Shown: one piece after another, positions 9,767 to 17,863 of the stretch | Position numbering within the stretch: the stretch's first letter is position 1 | Layout: each line of letters opens with the position of its first letter | From: Streptomyces sp. NRRL F-5122 | Lineage (GTDB): Bacteria; Actinomycetota; Actinomycetes; Streptomycetales; Streptomycetaceae | NCBI RefSeq assembly: GCF_001507435.1 | Contig: NZ_LMWH01000243.1 | Coordinates: 124,001-188,000, forward strand | Length of the DNA: 64,000 nucleotides | Direction of reading: 5' to 3' | Translations under genes and position numbers: made by a program | Notes under the pieces: generated by a model | The model's input: the letters and a program-made list of their open reading frames with translations, nothing else | Told to the model about the DNA's origin: nothing | Database searches by the model: none

Positions 9767-10500
9767 GCGCGCCGCTCCATCGCCTCCCGCGCCGCCTCCT
9801 CGGACGGATACACCTCGCACATGTGCCGGCCGTCCGGCGTCGCCGTGTGCTCGACCTCCCACAGGGACACCTCGCGGCCGTCCCGCAGCAGGAACGCATG
9901 CTCGTAGAGCGCGTAGGACAGACCTGCCTGAGCGGCCCGGGACGGACGGCCGAAGGCCTGTGTGATCTCGTGGGCGAGGGCGGAGCCCAGGAGTAACCTC
10001 GCGAGATCACCGTCCGGGGGGTCCGGGTTCTCCGCCCGGCGCAGCAGCCGGCGCACGTGGTCGGCCGAGTCGTCCGGAGCGTACGCGTGACGGGGCTCGG
10101 GGACGGGCGAGGGCTGTACGAGCACGGGCAGTTCGAAGTCGGGCGTGTCCGGCGGCAGCGGCAGCCGGGACGTGGCGGCGCGCAGCTCCTCTTCGTCCAC
10201 GTACACCTCGTGCTCCAGGTGACCGTCCGGCCCGGTGTTGTGCACGAGCTCCCACAGCGTGACCGCCGAACCGTCCGCGAGCAGCCATGTATGCCGGTAG
10301 GTTTCCCGGTGCAGCCCCGCGCTGTGGTGCGCGGAGTGCAGGGAACTGTCGTACGCCAACGCGCAGTCGAGCCGCACCATCGTCTCGTCCGGCAGCTCGA
10401 AGGAGTTCAGGGCGCGGCCGAGGAGTCGCGCGAGGTGTTCCTCCGGAGCCTCGGGCGACTCGGCTGGCTCGTACGCCGCCGTCTCGTACGGAACGCTCAA
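9751..10500 (-). CDS. DUF6227-type protein with internal duplication, function unknown
   Basis: 249 aa, soluble, acidic. Two related halves are visible: HTWLLADGSAVTLWELVHNT (about 70-89) with a following HEVYVDEEELRAA, and HAFLLRDGREVSLWEVEHTA (about 200-219) with CEVYPSEEAAREAM. Both describe the same beta-hairpin-plus-helix unit. I recognise it as the Streptomyces family labelled DUF6227. No catalytic motif is seen. The start is TTG at 10500 with GGGAGAA about 3 nt upstream; a possible -10 TACGGT lies near 10541-10546 on the minus strand. The restriction to Streptomyces is recall. Confidence 0.7.
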   Translation of the reverse strand: MSVPYETAAYEPAESPEAPEEHLARLLGRALNSFELPDETMVRLDCALAYDSSLHSAHHSAGLHRETYRHTWLLADGSAVTLWELVHNTGPDGHLEHEVYVDEEELRAATSRLPLPPDTPDFELPVLVQPSPVPEPRHAYAPDDSADHVRRLLRRAENPDPPDGDLARLLLGSALAHEITQAFGRPSRAAQAGLSYALYEHAFLLRDGREVSLWEVEHTATPDGRHMCEVYPSEEAAREAMERRAATLG

Positions 10501-10557
10501 GGTTTCTCCCGGCGTCGCTGCATGTCACCTTGTGGGTGCATACCGTAGCCCTTCGGT

Positions 10558-10572
10558 CGGACATCATGTCCG
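10558..10572. promoter_or_regulatory. interrupted palindrome upstream of DUF6227-like gene
   Basis: CGGACAT-C-ATGTCCG, a perfect 7-bp inverted repeat just upstream of the candidate -10 of the minus-strand gene. It could be an operator; no regulator is assigned. Confidence 0.35.
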
Positions 10573-10657
10573 GGAACCGAGAAAACGTACGGTGGGAAAA
10601 CGGACGGGCCGCGCGGTGTGTTCCCGCGCGACCCGATCGATCGTCATGCCGTGCTGG

Positions 10658-11881
10658 TCAGGCGGCACTTCCCGCGGTCCAGGTGCTCCACGGGACGTTC
10701 CAGCCGTTGAGTCCGTTGTCCGGTGCGACCGTCTTGTCGGGGGAGTTCTTGACGATCACGACGTCCCCGACGAGCGAGTTGTCGTAGAACCACTTGGCGG
10801 TCGAGTCGGCCCGCGCGCCCCGTACGTCCTGCATGCCGACGCAGCCGTGGCTCGTGCCCTCACGGCCGAAGGGCGGGTTGCCCTTGTTGTACCAGTAGTT
10901 GCCGTGGATGAAGGTGCCCGAGGCGGTCAGCCGCATCGCGTGCGGCACGTCCGGTATGTCGTACTCGCCGCCCAGACCGACCGTCCTGCTGTTCATACGG
11001 GTCTGCACGAACTTCTCGGAGATCACCATCTGCCCGTTGTACGTGGTGTGCTGCGGGCTGCCCGACGAGATCGGAACCGTCCTGAGCGTCCTGCCGTCCC
11101 GCACGACCGTCATGGTCTGGGTGCGGACGTCGACCGTGGAGACCTGCGAGCGGCCGATGGTGAAGGACACGGTCTTCTTCTGCACCCCGTGGACGCCGTT
11201 CGCGCCCTCGACCCCGTCGAGGTCGATCTTCATCGTGACCTTGGAGCCGGCCTTCCAGTACTCCTCGGGCCTGAAGTCCAGCCGCTGCGCCCCGAACCAG
11301 TGCCCGACGACCTGCTGCCCGCTGCTGGAGGTCACCGTGATGTGGGACTGCACGCTCTTCTTGTTGCTGATCGCCTTGTCGAAGGTGAAGGACACCGGCA
11401 TCCCGACGCCGACCGTCGTCCCGTTGTCGGGCGTGTACGTCCCGATGAAGCTGTTGGCCGATGTGACCGTGGTGAATATCGAGTTGGCGGCCGCCACGCG
11501 GTTGTCCGCGTCCTTGGCCGTGGCCGAGATCTCGTACTTCGTCCCGCGCTCCAGCTGCTGCTCCGGCTTCCAGGACGTCCCGTCCGCGGACACCTCGCCG
11601 GGCACGGCCGTGCCGGACCCGGCCACCGTCATCTTCACCTCCGTCAGCTTTCCGCCACTGACCTTCACTCCGGTCGTATTGATCGACGCGCCGGTCGAAC
11701 CGTCCTTCGCGGAGATGACGATCTCGGCGGCCGAGGTCTTGGGGGAGTCCTGCGCACCGGCCCCGTTCTTGTTGTTGTCGGCCTTGGCGTCGCCGCCGCA
11801 GGCGGTGAGGGTCAGTGCGCCGACCATCAGGGCGGCGCAGGCCGCCAGTACGCGCCGCGCTCGCATGTCCGGCGTTGTCAC
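10658..11881 (-). CDS. L,D-transpeptidase lipoprotein with Ig-like domains
   Basis: 407 aa. A lipoprotein signal peptide ends in the lipobox LTAC (Cys about residue 28), so the protein is anchored outside the membrane. A spacer rich in Asp/Asn/Gly is followed by two bacterial Ig-like domains (about 45-240), then a YkuD catalytic domain (about 250-385) with HGNYWYN and SHGCVGM, where Cys347 is the nucleophile. It cross-links peptidoglycan 3-3. The start is chosen as GTG 11881 because GGAGAAG stands 3 nt upstream; ATG 11902 and ATG 11845 have no such site. The S. coelicolor counterpart is about SCO3194 (recalled). Confidence 0.9.
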   Translation of the reverse strand: MTTPDMRARRVLAACAALMVGALTLTACGGDAKADNNKNGAGAQDSPKTSAAEIVISAKDGSTGASINTTGVKVSGGKLTEVKMTVAGSGTAVPGEVSADGTSWKPEQQLERGTKYEISATAKDADNRVAAANSIFTTVTSANSFIGTYTPDNGTTVGVGMPVSFTFDKAISNKKSVQSHITVTSSSGQQVVGHWFGAQRLDFRPEEYWKAGSKVTMKIDLDGVEGANGVHGVQKKTVSFTIGRSQVSTVDVRTQTMTVVRDGRTLRTVPISSGSPQHTTYNGQMVISEKFVQTRMNSRTVGLGGEYDIPDVPHAMRLTASGTFIHGNYWYNKGNPPFGREGTSHGCVGMQDVRGARADSTAKWFYDNSLVGDVVIVKNSPDKTVAPDNGLNGWNVPWSTWTAGSAA

Positions 11882-12020
11882 GGGCTTCTCCAGATTCGTC
11901 ATGGTGTGGGGGTTCCGCTCGAGTACGTGGAGAAAGAGCGAATGCCACGACCACGGGTTCCCGCTCGTCGCCGTCTACGCCATCGCGTGACAGAACCGGG
12001 ACAATCGCCTGCTCCGGCGA

Positions 12021-13049
12021 CTACCGGGCGCCGTATAACTCCGTGTACGAGGGCCAGGTTCCGCCCTGTGCGTCCACCGACTCGGCGGCACGCACCGCCC
12101 GTACGATCGCGCGCGTCACGAGGTCCGCGCCCGCCGCCAGCACCTCGTTCAGTGCGAGAGGGCTCGTGGAGTCGAGCGGACGCGTCCCGGTCGCCAGCCC
12201 GAACACCGTGTCCCCGTCGGTGAGCAGATGGGCCGGACGCACGGCGCGCGCGATGCCGTCGTGCGCCACACCCGCGAGCTTCTGCGCCTGGGCCTTGGTG
12301 AGTTCGGCGTCGGTCGCCACGACGGCGACGGTGGTGTTCAGCGGGGGCTGCGGTCGGTGTGCGGCGAGCCCGGCCAGCCGCCGCCGCGCCGCGTCGTGCA
12401 CGTCCGGTGCGGGACGCTCGGCCCCGCCCTGGAACAACTCCCCGTAGAGGGCACCTGTTTCGGGGTCGACCGCCGAACCCACCGCGTTGCACACGACCAG
12501 GGCGCCCACCGTGACCCCCGATTCCAGCACCGTGCTCGCGGTGCCGACGCCGCCCTTGACGGGTCCGATCGTCGCTCCCGTGCCCGCTCCCACACAGCCC
12601 TCCGGCACCTGCGCGCCCGGCTCGCTCGCGGCGGCCGCCTCCACGGCGGCCCGGCCGACGGCCGCGTCCGGCCGGGCGGTGAAGTCGCCGCCGCGTCCCA
12701 GGTCGAAGACGCAGGCGGCGGGCACGACCGGCACCACATGCGTCGGTCCGGGGCCGACCCGCACACCACGCCCGCGCTCCTCCAGCCAGGCCATCACGCC
12801 CGACGCCGAGTCGAGTCCGTACGCGCTGCCGCCGGTCAGCACGACCGCTTCGACCTTCTGCACCAGGTTGCGGGGATCGAGCGCGTCGGTCTCCTTCGTG
12901 CCCGGCCCGCCGCCCCGCACGTCCACCGCCGCGACCGCCCCGCCCTCCGGGGCGAGGACGACCGTGGTGCCGGTGAGCCAGCCGTCGCCGATCCGTGTGG
13001 CGTGCCCCACACGCAGACCCATGACATCCGTCAGCGCGTCAACTGTCAT
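12021..13049 (-). CDS. P1/S58 family peptidase (DmpA/NylC-type N-terminal nucleophile hydrolase)
   Basis: 342 aa. The fold is shared with ornithine acetyltransferase: TDVMGLRVGHATRIGDGWLTG at the N-terminus, GGGPGTKETDALDPRN, and VLTGGSAYGLDSASGVM, all typical of the family. The self-processing site is LNTTVAVVATDA, with cleavage expected between Asn238 and Thr239, Thr239 becoming the nucleophile. Relatives are aminopeptidases or oligoamide hydrolases. The start is taken as ATG 13049 (GAAGGA 10 nt upstream); ATG 13070 is in frame. Natural substrate unknown. Confidence 0.85.
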   Translation of the reverse strand: MTVDALTDVMGLRVGHATRIGDGWLTGTTVVLAPEGGAVAAVDVRGGGPGTKETDALDPRNLVQKVEAVVLTGGSAYGLDSASGVMAWLEERGRGVRVGPGPTHVVPVVPAACVFDLGRGGDFTARPDAAVGRAAVEAAAASEPGAQVPEGCVGAGTGATIGPVKGGVGTASTVLESGVTVGALVVCNAVGSAVDPETGALYGELFQGGAERPAPDVHDAARRRLAGLAAHRPQPPLNTTVAVVATDAELTKAQAQKLAGVAHDGIARAVRPAHLLTDGDTVFGLATGTRPLDSTSPLALNEVLAAGADLVTRAIVRAVRAAESVDAQGGTWPSYTELYGAR

Positions 13050-13183
13050 GGCCCCATGATCCTTCGGCATTCGCCGGTCACCACCACCCGGGTCGGAATA
13101 CACCTGACTTGTGTCGCCCATCGGCCACCGACGTCCGTCAGAGGCCCGGGATCCTGGGGCGTCCGCCCAGGACACCGTGGACG

Positions 13184-13189
13184 TACGCT
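13184..13189 (+). promoter_or_regulatory. leaderless-type -10 of 64-aa protein gene
   Basis: TACGCT, 6 nt, then ATG 13196; no Shine-Dalgarno. Confidence 0.55.
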
Positions 13190-13195
13190 GGTGGC

Positions 13196-13390
13196 ATGAG
13201 CACCGCCCCCGCCCGTGATCGACGGGACCCGAAGCCCGACCCCAAGGACGCCCTGGTCTTCGACGACCCGCTGAGCCGGCAGTCCTCGGACGACACGGAC
13301 CAGGGGTGGGGCGAGCGTCCCCGGCCGAGCGGGGACAGCGCCGCCGATCTGGCGCGCTTCCTCGACGAGAAGCCGCCCCACCACCTGTGA
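13196..13390 (+). CDS. small conserved acidic protein, function unknown
   Basis: 64 aa, hydrophilic and charged, starting MSTAPARDRRDPKPDPKDAL. The centre (VFDDPLSRQSSDDTDQGWGE) and the C-terminal helix (AADLARFLDEKPPHHL) look conserved in composition; the middle is likely disordered. No membrane segment, cysteine or known motif. The preceding leaderless-type promoter and G/C third positions support coding. It converges on mscL. Confidence 0.65.
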   Translation: MSTAPARDRRDPKPDPKDALVFDDPLSRQSSDDTDQGWGERPRPSGDSAADLARFLDEKPPHHL

Positions 13391-13433
13391 GCGGCGTGCG
13401 CGCGATGCCGCACCGCCGCCAGTGGAGCAGACC

Positions 13434-13898
13434 CTAGCCGCGGCCCGGTCCCCGCTGCGCGACCAGCGTGTCGCGTATCTCCTTGAGCACCTCCAGCTCC
13501 GTCACACCGACCACCTCCTGCGTGCCTTCCTTGGCCCTGCGGCGGGCCTCCTGGCGGGCCAGGAACTTGGCCATGGGCAGGACCATCAGGAAGTAGACGA
13601 CGGCGGCCGTGATCAGGAAGTTGAGCGTGGCGCCGAGGACCGAGCCCCACAGGATGCGCACGCCCGTCGCGGTGTCACCGGTGCCCGTGCAGGGTTCCCG
13701 GAGGCAGGAGCTGTAGCTGTCCAGGCTCTTGGTGCCGAGGGCACCCACGACCGGGTTGATGACTCCCTTCACCACGGAGTTGACGATGTTGGTGAAAGCG
13801 GCGCCGATGACGACCGCAACCGCCAGATCGACGACGTTTCCCCGCATCAGGAAAGCCTTGAAGCCCTGCATGAGCCCCGGCTCCTTCTTCTCGCTCAC
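13434..13898 (-). CDS. mscL: large-conductance mechanosensitive channel MscL
   Basis: 154 aa. N-terminal amphipathic helix, then TM1 with the pore-lining FLMRGNVVDLAVAVVIGAAF and FTNIVNSVVKGVINPVVGAL. A periplasmic loop of about 35 residues carries two Cys (CLREPC). TM2 is GSVLGATLNFLITAAVVYFL, followed by a cytosolic coiled helix. The pentameric channel releases osmolytes on hypo-osmotic shock. GTG 13898 is preceded by GAGGAGG. The C-terminus, with VTELEVLKEIRDTL, is slightly longer than in E. coli. Confidence 0.93.
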   Translation of the reverse strand: MSEKKEPGLMQGFKAFLMRGNVVDLAVAVVIGAAFTNIVNSVVKGVINPVVGALGTKSLDSYSSCLREPCTGTGDTATGVRILWGSVLGATLNFLITAAVVYFLMVLPMAKFLARQEARRRAKEGTQEVVGVTELEVLKEIRDTLVAQRGPGRG

Positions 13899-14032
13899 CA
13901 GTGAGCCCCTCCTCGACTGCACAAACAGCGGAACGAACAGCTCCGCAACCTACGGCAGGGTGTCCCGTGCCTGTCCAGTCCATGCCGGGTGAACCGGAAT
14001 CCGTGCTCGCGGGACGGGGTCCGGCGGGCGGC

Positions 14033-14800
14033 TCAGCACAGCGTCACCGTCAGCCGTGAGACGGCGCCGGCACCGGCCAGACGGGCGGCCGTGGTGCGCG
14101 GTACGGACAGCACGACCAGCGCGCCGTTCTCGGTGGGATCGACTTCCGGAACCCGCGTGACAAGTGCCCCTGCCGCCACGACCTTCGCGCCGCCGTCACC
14201 GTCGGCGGCGATCACGTCGACCTTCGCGCCGGGCCGCAGCAACCGCACCGTGGCCCCGTCCGCGATCCGCACCGGCGCCGTCACCGTCCCGACCGCGCCC
14301 TGCTCCGGCGCGGGCCCGGGCGCCGCCCGCGGATGCGCGACGGCGTCCGGGTGTGCGCGAGCGTCCCCGGAGCCGCCCGGTCCTGCGGCCACGAGGGAGG
14401 CCGCCGTGACCGCCAGGCCCATGGCCACGGCCCTCCTGCGGTGCCTCACGAGGCGCCGCAGCCCGTGGCACCCGCCGCGCACACGCACAGGGGCGAAGTG
14501 CGGCACCGTGCACCTGGGAGGCGTGTCCGCACGGCCCGCGAGATCCGCCTCGGGTGGGGGCGCCGGGCCATCGGCGCCCGGCAGGACCATGGGGGCCTCC
14601 TCATGGGGCGGGTGGCCGAGGGCGGAACCGCGGGCCCGCCGCACGAGGCCTTCTCCGTAGGGCGGTGCCATGAGGGCTTCCCCGCGAAGTGCGGGTGCGG
14701 ATCCGTCCGGTGGCATGTGCGTCACGGAGGCGTCCGTGCCGACGCGCGGCACGGAAGGGGCGAGGTACGAGGGCTGTGGGGAGGGGGAGAACCGGGCCAT
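14033..14800 (-). CDS. SAF-domain protein, CpaB/RcpC-like
   Basis: 255 aa. A long Pro/Gly-rich cytosolic N-terminus (1-110), one hydrophobic segment (about 126-142, AVAMGLAVTAASLVAAG), then an exported part with an SAF/RcpC fold at about 170-255: APVRIADGATVRLLRPGAKVDVIAA, VVAAGALVTRVPEVDP and GALVVLSVPRTTAARLAGAG. In Flp pili this domain lies in the pilus assembly periplasmic subunit. No secretin, TadA ATPase or prepilin gene is near, so the role is open. The start ATG 14800 has AGGTGGT nearby; the 5' part is uncertain. Confidence 0.65.
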   Translation of the reverse strand: MARFSPSPQPSYLAPSVPRVGTDASVTHMPPDGSAPALRGEALMAPPYGEGLVRRARGSALGHPPHEEAPMVLPGADGPAPPPEADLAGRADTPPRCTVPHFAPVRVRGGCHGLRRLVRHRRRAVAMGLAVTAASLVAAGPGGSGDARAHPDAVAHPRAAPGPAPEQGAVGTVTAPVRIADGATVRLLRPGAKVDVIAADGDGGAKVVAAGALVTRVPEVDPTENGALVVLSVPRTTAARLAGAGAVSRLTVTLC

Positions 14801-15006
14801 GCTGACCACCACCTGCGTCGCGAGATCGGGACGCGACCAACGATGAGGCCTCGCGGCGAAGTCCGCCGACGCCCGTGGATCACCGGCCGGTTGTGGACAA
14901 CTCGCCCACCCGAACGTGAGGTTCCGGACGTCGTCGCACTGCCCCTGCCCCTGACTCTGCCCCCGCTCCGTCTCAGCCCTCGTCCGCTGCCGCCGGCACG
15001 GTCGAC

Positions 15007-15035
15007 GCGGCCGCCCTCATGGCCGAGGCGGCCGC
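15007..15035 (-). terminator. hairpin after mtnP
   Basis: GCGGCCGCC / GGCGGCCGC 9-bp stem with 11-nt loop, 9 bp beyond the mtnP stop. Confidence 0.5.
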
Positions 15036-15043
15036 CGTCACGG

Positions 15044-15877
15044 TCACGGCAGCTCGAACCCCGGATCCATCCCGCCCAGCGCCGTCCTGCACGGGCAGTC
15101 CCGCTTCTCGTCGGCCGGCAGTGCGGCCACCGCGTCGAACAGCACGCCCCGCAGCCGGTCCACATTTCCCGCGAAGACCCTCAGCACCTCGTCGTGCGAG
15201 ACGCCCTCGCCGGTCTCCGCGCCCGCGTCCAGATCCGTGACCAGGGTCAACGACGTGTAGCAGAGCTCCAGTTCACGGGCGAGTGCCGCCTCGGGATGAC
15301 CGGTCATGCCCACCACGGACCAGCCCTGCGCCCGGTGCCACAGCGACTCGGCGCGAGTGGAGAAACGCGGGCCCTCGACCACCACCAGCGTGCCGCCGTC
15401 CACCGGCTCCCAGTCCCGCCCGCGCGCGGCACGCAGCGCGGCAGCACGGCCGACGGGGCAGTACGGGTCGGCGAGGGACACGTGCACCACGTTCGGCACG
15501 GTGCCGTCGGGCAGGGGGAGCCCGTCGAAGTACGTCTGCGCCCGGGCCTTCGTGCGGTCCACCAGCTGGTCGGGCACGAGCAGGGTCCCGGGTCCGAGCT
15601 CGGGCCGCAGTCCGCCCACCGCGCAGGGGCCGAGGACCTGCCGCACACCGACGGAGCGCAGGGCCCAGAGGTTGGCGCGATAGTTGATGCGGTGGGGCGG
15701 CAGATGGTGGCCGCGGCCGTGGCGGGGGAGGAAGGCGACCCGCCGGCCGGCGACCTCGCCGAGGAAGAGGGAGTCGCTGGGCGCCCCGTAAGGGGTGTCG
15801 ACGCGGATCTCGGTCACGTCGTCGAGGAAGGAGTAGAAGCCCGAGCCGCCGATGACACCTATCTCTGCGTTCTCCAT
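15044..15877 (-). CDS. mtnP: S-methyl-5'-thioadenosine phosphorylase (PNP/MTAP family)
   Basis: 277 aa. The N-terminal phosphate loop is IGVIGGSGFYSFL; PRHGRGHHLPPHRINYRANLWAL is the family signature, with the purine-binding region GGTLVVVEGPRFSTRAES and VVGMTGHPEAALARELE following. It splits methylthioadenosine (or a close purine nucleoside) to a purine base and sugar 1-phosphate, part of methionine salvage. The C-terminal CPC pair is unusual but peripheral. The start is ATG 15877, with a leaderless-type -10 7 nt upstream. No other methionine-salvage gene is next to it. Confidence 0.87.
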   Translation of the reverse strand: MENAEIGVIGGSGFYSFLDDVTEIRVDTPYGAPSDSLFLGEVAGRRVAFLPRHGRGHHLPPHRINYRANLWALRSVGVRQVLGPCAVGGLRPELGPGTLLVPDQLVDRTKARAQTYFDGLPLPDGTVPNVVHVSLADPYCPVGRAAALRAARGRDWEPVDGGTLVVVEGPRFSTRAESLWHRAQGWSVVGMTGHPEAALARELELCYTSLTLVTDLDAGAETGEGVSHDEVLRVFAGNVDRLRGVLFDAVAALPADEKRDCPCRTALGGMDPGFELP

Positions 15878-15884
15878 GGCGAGC

Positions 15885-15890
15885 ACAGTA
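15885..15890 (-). promoter_or_regulatory. leaderless-type -10 of mtnP
   Basis: TACTGT on the minus strand, 7 nt, then ATG 15877; no Shine-Dalgarno. Confidence 0.5.
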
Positions 15891-15913
15891 GCTGGCCGGG
15901 AGGACACCAAGGA

Positions 15914-15937
15914 CCCCGCCGTCCCGTGACGGCGGGG
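15914..15937 (-). terminator. terminator after fmdB-like gene
   Basis: CCCCGCCGTC / GACGGCGGGG 10-bp perfect stem, CCGT loop, 16 bp after the stop. Confidence 0.65.
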
Positions 15938-15953
15938 GAGCGGTCGGCCGGCC

Positions 15954-16265
15954 TTATGCGGCGGAACTCGAGGAGGTGCTGCCCGAGGACGAGCCGGAGT
16001 CCGACGAGGTGGAGCCGGACGAGGTGGAGCCGGACGACGAGGTGGAGCTCGACGGCTTCGACGAGGCCGGGCTGCTGCTCGAGGAGGAGCCGCGGCTGTC
16101 GTTGCGGTAGAAGCCGGAGCCCTTGAAGACGATGCCGACCGCGGAGAACACCTTCTTCAGGCGGCCACCGCAGTTGGGGCACTCGGTCAGGGCGTCGTCG
16201 GTGAACTTCTGCACCGCCTCGAGGCCCTCGCCGCACTCGGTGCACTGGTACTGGTAGGTCGGCAC
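15954..16265 (-). CDS. FmdB-family zinc-ribbon protein with Ser-rich tail
   Basis: 103 aa. The N-terminal half is the compact FmdB zinc ribbon: YQYQCTECGEGLE and ECPNCGG supply two CxxC pairs for one zinc, followed by VFSAVGIVFKGSGFYRND. The C-terminal half (about 60-103) is a low-complexity tail with repeats of GSTSSGSTSSDSGSS type, a likely disordered linker. The start is GTG 16265 with AGGAGGAAG upstream. FmdB proteins are named for a putative regulator of amide utilisation, but the real role is unknown. A CIRCE element covers its expected transcription start, pointing to heat-shock control. Confidence 0.88.
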   Translation of the reverse strand: MPTYQYQCTECGEGLEAVQKFTDDALTECPNCGGRLKKVFSAVGIVFKGSGFYRNDSRGSSSSSSPASSKPSSSTSSSGSTSSGSTSSDSGSSSGSTSSSSAA

Positions 16266-16276
16266 TTGTCTTCCTC

Positions 16277-16303
16277 CTGGCACTCTCACTTAATGAGTGC
16301 TAA
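16277..16303. promoter_or_regulatory. CIRCE (HrcA operator) at the fmdB-like gene
   Basis: The right arm GAGTGCTAA (16295-16303) is a perfect CIRCE half. The left arm (16277-16285) matches TTAGCACTC at 7 of 9 positions, including the whole core GCACTC. The spacer is exactly 9 nt. It begins at the predicted +1 of the minus-strand promoter. Confidence 0.8.
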
Positions 16304-16309
16304 CGACGA

Positions 16310-16315
16310 TCTATA
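16310..16315 (-). promoter_or_regulatory. -10 of fmdB-like gene
   Basis: TATAGA on the minus strand places transcription start near 16303, the edge of the CIRCE element. A weak -35-like TGAAC lies about 16 nt further upstream. Confidence 0.5.
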
Positions 16316-16333
16316 CTGACGCATTCCTCGGGT

Positions 16334-17605
16334 TCAGTCCACCGAGAGCGGCACGCGGTGACCGACGCCACGTGCCACCGTGCGGCCGCCCGGGCGTGTC
16401 GTCAGCCGGGACCGCAGGGACACCAGGGTCGCCAGTGCCAGCACCGTTCCGGCCATCGGGACCAGGAAACCGGCACCGTCCCACAGCCGGTCCTCCAATT
16501 GTCCGGCAACCGTGACCGCCGCCGCCTGGCCGAGCGCGACCGCGCCGGTGAGCCAGGTGAACGCCTCGGTGCGGGCACCCACCGGGACCAGCCCCTCGAC
16601 CAGCGTGTAGCCGGTGATCAGGGACGGTGCGATGCACATGCCCACCAGGAGCCCGAGACCGGCGAGGACGAGTACCGAGTGCGCGGTCCACAGGCCGGAG
16701 GCGGCCAGCGCGAGGGCCGTGTAGCCGATCACCAGGCGGCGCTGCGGCGCGGTCTTCCAGGCGACGGCGCCGCACACGACGCCGGAGAGCATGTTGCCCG
16801 CCGCGAAGATCCCGTACAGGACTCCGTTCAGGCCGGGCTCGTCGATCGACTGGCTGAACGCGGCGAGCGAGACCTGCATGCCGCCGAAGACGGAGCCGAT
16901 GCCCAGGAAGGTCGCGATCAGGACCCGCACACCGGGGACGCGCAGCGCGGAGACGTGCTCCAGGTGCGCGTGCTTCTGCGCGGCCACGGACGGCTGGGTG
17001 CCCTTCTGCGCGGCGAACAGCACACCGCCGACCAGGGTCAGGGTCGCCTCCGTGAGCAGGCCGGCGGCCGGGTCGACCGCCGTGCACAGGGCGGTCGCCA
17101 GCAGCGGGCCGACCACGAAGGTCAGCTCGTCGGTGACGGACTCGAAGGCCGCCGCCGTCGTCATCAGGGGTGAGTCCTGGAGCTTCACGCCCCAGCGGGC
17201 CCGCACCATGGGGCCGATCTGCGGCACCGAGGCGCCGGTCGGGACGGCGGCCGCGAACAGGACCCACAACGGCGCGTGGGCCAGCGCCAGCGCCGTGAGG
17301 GACACGCCCGCCACGGCGTGCACCAGGACGCCGGGAAGCAGTACCGCCCGCTGGCCGTGGCGGTCGGCGAGACGGCCGCTGTAGGGCGCGAACAGGGCCA
17401 TGGAGACGCCGGTGGCCGCCGCGACGGCGCCCGCGGCGCCGTACGAGCCGGTCGTGTGCTGGACGAGCAGCACGATGGAGAGGGTGAGCATCGCGAACGG
17501 CTGACGCGCCGCGAAGCCGGGGAGCAGGAACGTCCAGGCGCCACGGGTCCGCAGCAGCTGTCCGTACCCCGGACGGGACGACTTCGAGGTGACCGTGGAC
17601 GCCAC
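16334..17605 (-). CDS. MFS transporter, 12-TM
   Basis: 423 aa with about 12 hydrophobic segments. Motif A in the first half reads YSGRLADRHGQRA; the second half has a degenerate counterpart. The central loop (about 200-215) is short and charged. A GTG start at 17605 has AAAGG about 10 nt before it. The closest group by feel is putative sugar or drug efflux MFS proteins; no substrate motif is present and no regulator gene is adjacent. It lies alone between the fmdB-like gene and the antiporter. Confidence 0.8.
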   Translation of the reverse strand: MASTVTSKSSRPGYGQLLRTRGAWTFLLPGFAARQPFAMLTLSIVLLVQHTTGSYGAAGAVAAATGVSMALFAPYSGRLADRHGQRAVLLPGVLVHAVAGVSLTALALAHAPLWVLFAAAVPTGASVPQIGPMVRARWGVKLQDSPLMTTAAAFESVTDELTFVVGPLLATALCTAVDPAAGLLTEATLTLVGGVLFAAQKGTQPSVAAQKHAHLEHVSALRVPGVRVLIATFLGIGSVFGGMQVSLAAFSQSIDEPGLNGVLYGIFAAGNMLSGVVCGAVAWKTAPQRRLVIGYTALALAASGLWTAHSVLVLAGLGLLVGMCIAPSLITGYTLVEGLVPVGARTEAFTWLTGAVALGQAAAVTVAGQLEDRLWDGAGFLVPMAGTVLALATLVSLRSRLTTRPGGRTVARGVGHRVPLSVD

Positions 17606-17863
17606 GGCCCGTGCCTTTCTGCCGCCTGGTAGCGCGGGGCGCCGAGAGCTGTCCTCATGCGCGGACTGCGGTAGATACCGGCGCCCGCTGCGGGGGCGTC
17701 CCGGCCGCCATACGGTCGCGCCAGCTCTGCGTCAGGCAGAGTTGGTTCGATCAGGTGCGCCTCGAGTGTACAGAGACACCCGGCCGGGACCCTTGTGAAA
17801 CAGGGCACCATGCGGCAGCTCGACCTGGGATCGCCAGACGTGTGCGGCGACCGGACCGGGGTC

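Noticed and set aside
11882-12020. Possible SigE promoter upstream of the L,D-transpeptidase gene
   Set aside because: GGGAAC is present on the minus strand, but TCT lies 19 nt beyond AAC rather than about 17, and no start is evident. Not secure enough to list.
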